A DNA stretch of 49,738 nt from an actinobacterium acAMD-2. GTDB lineage: Bacteria; Actinomycetota; Actinomycetes; UBA12327. The stretch lies in assembly GCA_000754455.1 (NCBI GenBank), contig JNSE01000021.1, positions 1 through 49,738 on the forward strand. Direction: 5' to 3'. This document shows positions 49,343-49,738 of this stretch, piece by piece. Both the position numbers and the translations under genes were made by a program. Position 1 is the stretch's first letter. Each line of letters starts with the position of its first letter. The notes beneath the pieces are model-generated. The model did no database searches. It worked only from the letters and a program-made list of their open reading frames with translations, and had not been told where the DNA came from.

Positions 49343-49738
49343 CTAGTTCCGCACTGCCTGCGGTCGTCGCACGCGCTGCATCGCAGCACCCACACCGATC
49401 AGTGCCAGTCCAGCGATTAACATTCCCAGCGCTCCAGCACCAGTTTCAGCCAACGGCTTGGGGACGATGATTTGTGCATCATCACTGACCGTGACACTGG
49501 AATCGTTGTCCACATTGCCACCGGTCACATCAGCGACATTGACGATGGTGCCGCTCGCACCCACCTTCACGGAGGTAGTGATGTTGACCGAGATCGTTCG
49601 ACCCACGGCGAGCGGCTGATTGTTCGTGCAGGTGACGGTTTGACCCACTGCGCCGCACGCCCAATAGATTCCCGCTGAGGAAACATAGGTGAGTTCGGCT
49701 GGCAAGTAGTCACGGATGATTACCTGCGTCGTGGTCAC
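49343..49738 (-). CDS. C-terminal part of a wall-anchored surface protein with DUF11-like repeat and LAETG signal
   Basis: Open at the window end, so only the last 131 residues are visible. A DUF11-like beta domain (IIRDYLPAELTYVSSAGIYW, ISVNITTSVKVGASGTIVNV, VADVTGG) is followed by KPLAETGAGALGMLIAGLA, a hydrophobic helix and RRPQAVRN, a complete cell-wall sorting signal. LAxTG is the motif used by class E sortases of high-GC Gram-positives. Acts on the cell surface; the N-terminal domains are unknown. Confidence 0.85.
   Translation of the reverse strand: MTTTQVIIRDYLPAELTYVSSAGIYWACGAVGQTVTCTNNQPLAVGRTISVNITTSVKVGASGTIVNVADVTGGNVDNDSSVTVSDDAQIIVPKPLAETGAGALGMLIAGLALIGVGAAMQRVRRPQAVRN

Overview
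The window is a chromosomal segment of an actinobacterium. The gene order glmU, prs, rplY and pth with mfd nearby, then ispE, rsmA, tatD, metG, rsmI and a protein O-mannosyltransferase, then sepX/glpR, rimJ, glp, galU, 5-FCL, fmdB, a SAF-domain gene and mscL, resembles the Rv0985c-Rv1020 neighbourhood of Mycobacterium tuberculosis as I recall it. An IdeR/DtxR-type regulator, a mycobacterial-type small beta-carbonic anhydrase, an LAETG wall-sorting signal and abundant GTG starts agree with this. Base composition is moderate for the phylum, which together with a DNA photolyase would fit a free-living, perhaps aquatic, actinobacterium; species and habitat cannot be read from the sequence.

Layout. 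1-9.8 kb: housekeeping genes on the minus strand, from a frameshifted DUF3445 gene through a SurA-like lipoprotein, mfd, cysQ-like, pth, rplY, prs and glmU to tRNA-Gln. 9.8-18 kb: a TetR gene facing ispE-rsmA-tatD-metG, a zinc-ribbon polytopic protein and rsmI. 18-24.2 kb: O-mannosyltransferase, a second GT-C-like protein, and a module of two FMN split-barrel proteins around a FUSC permease, ending in a duplicated tRNA-Ala 3' end plus terminator. 24.2-30.5 kb: the divisome/cell-surface block sepX(glpR)-rimJ-glp-galU, then 5-FCL, fmdB, SAF, mscL and an unlisted 45-codon gene. 30.5-37.4 kb: a catabolic cluster (VOC, TetR, oligopeptide-type binding lipoprotein, SDR, acyl-CoA dehydrogenase, thiolase). 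37.4-45 kb: a DUF1295 protein, a polycysteine leader peptide before a carbonic anhydrase, an acetyltransferase, tRNA-Arg, a LivK-type lipoprotein, a nucleotide-translocase-like carrier, an EAL protein and a Rieske oxygenase. 45-49.7 kb: an L,D-transpeptidase and an NlpC/P60 hydrolase downstream of a c-di-AMP riboswitch, an IdeR/DtxR regulator, a photolyase and the C-terminus of an LAETG-anchored surface protein.

Most notable: (i) a 31-aa leader peptide ending in four consecutive cysteines, with a foldable attenuator and an anti-Shine-Dalgarno sequence before the carbonic anhydrase gene; (ii) an intact c-di-AMP aptamer before two cell-wall enzymes; (iii) a recurrent TANNNT-N6/7-(A/G)TG arrangement with little Shine-Dalgarno sequence, predicting many leaderless mRNAs; (iv) a gephyrin-like Glp with degenerate MoeA motifs beside its likely membrane partner; (v) the FUSC/flavoprotein module; (vi) the duplicated tRNA-Ala terminus.
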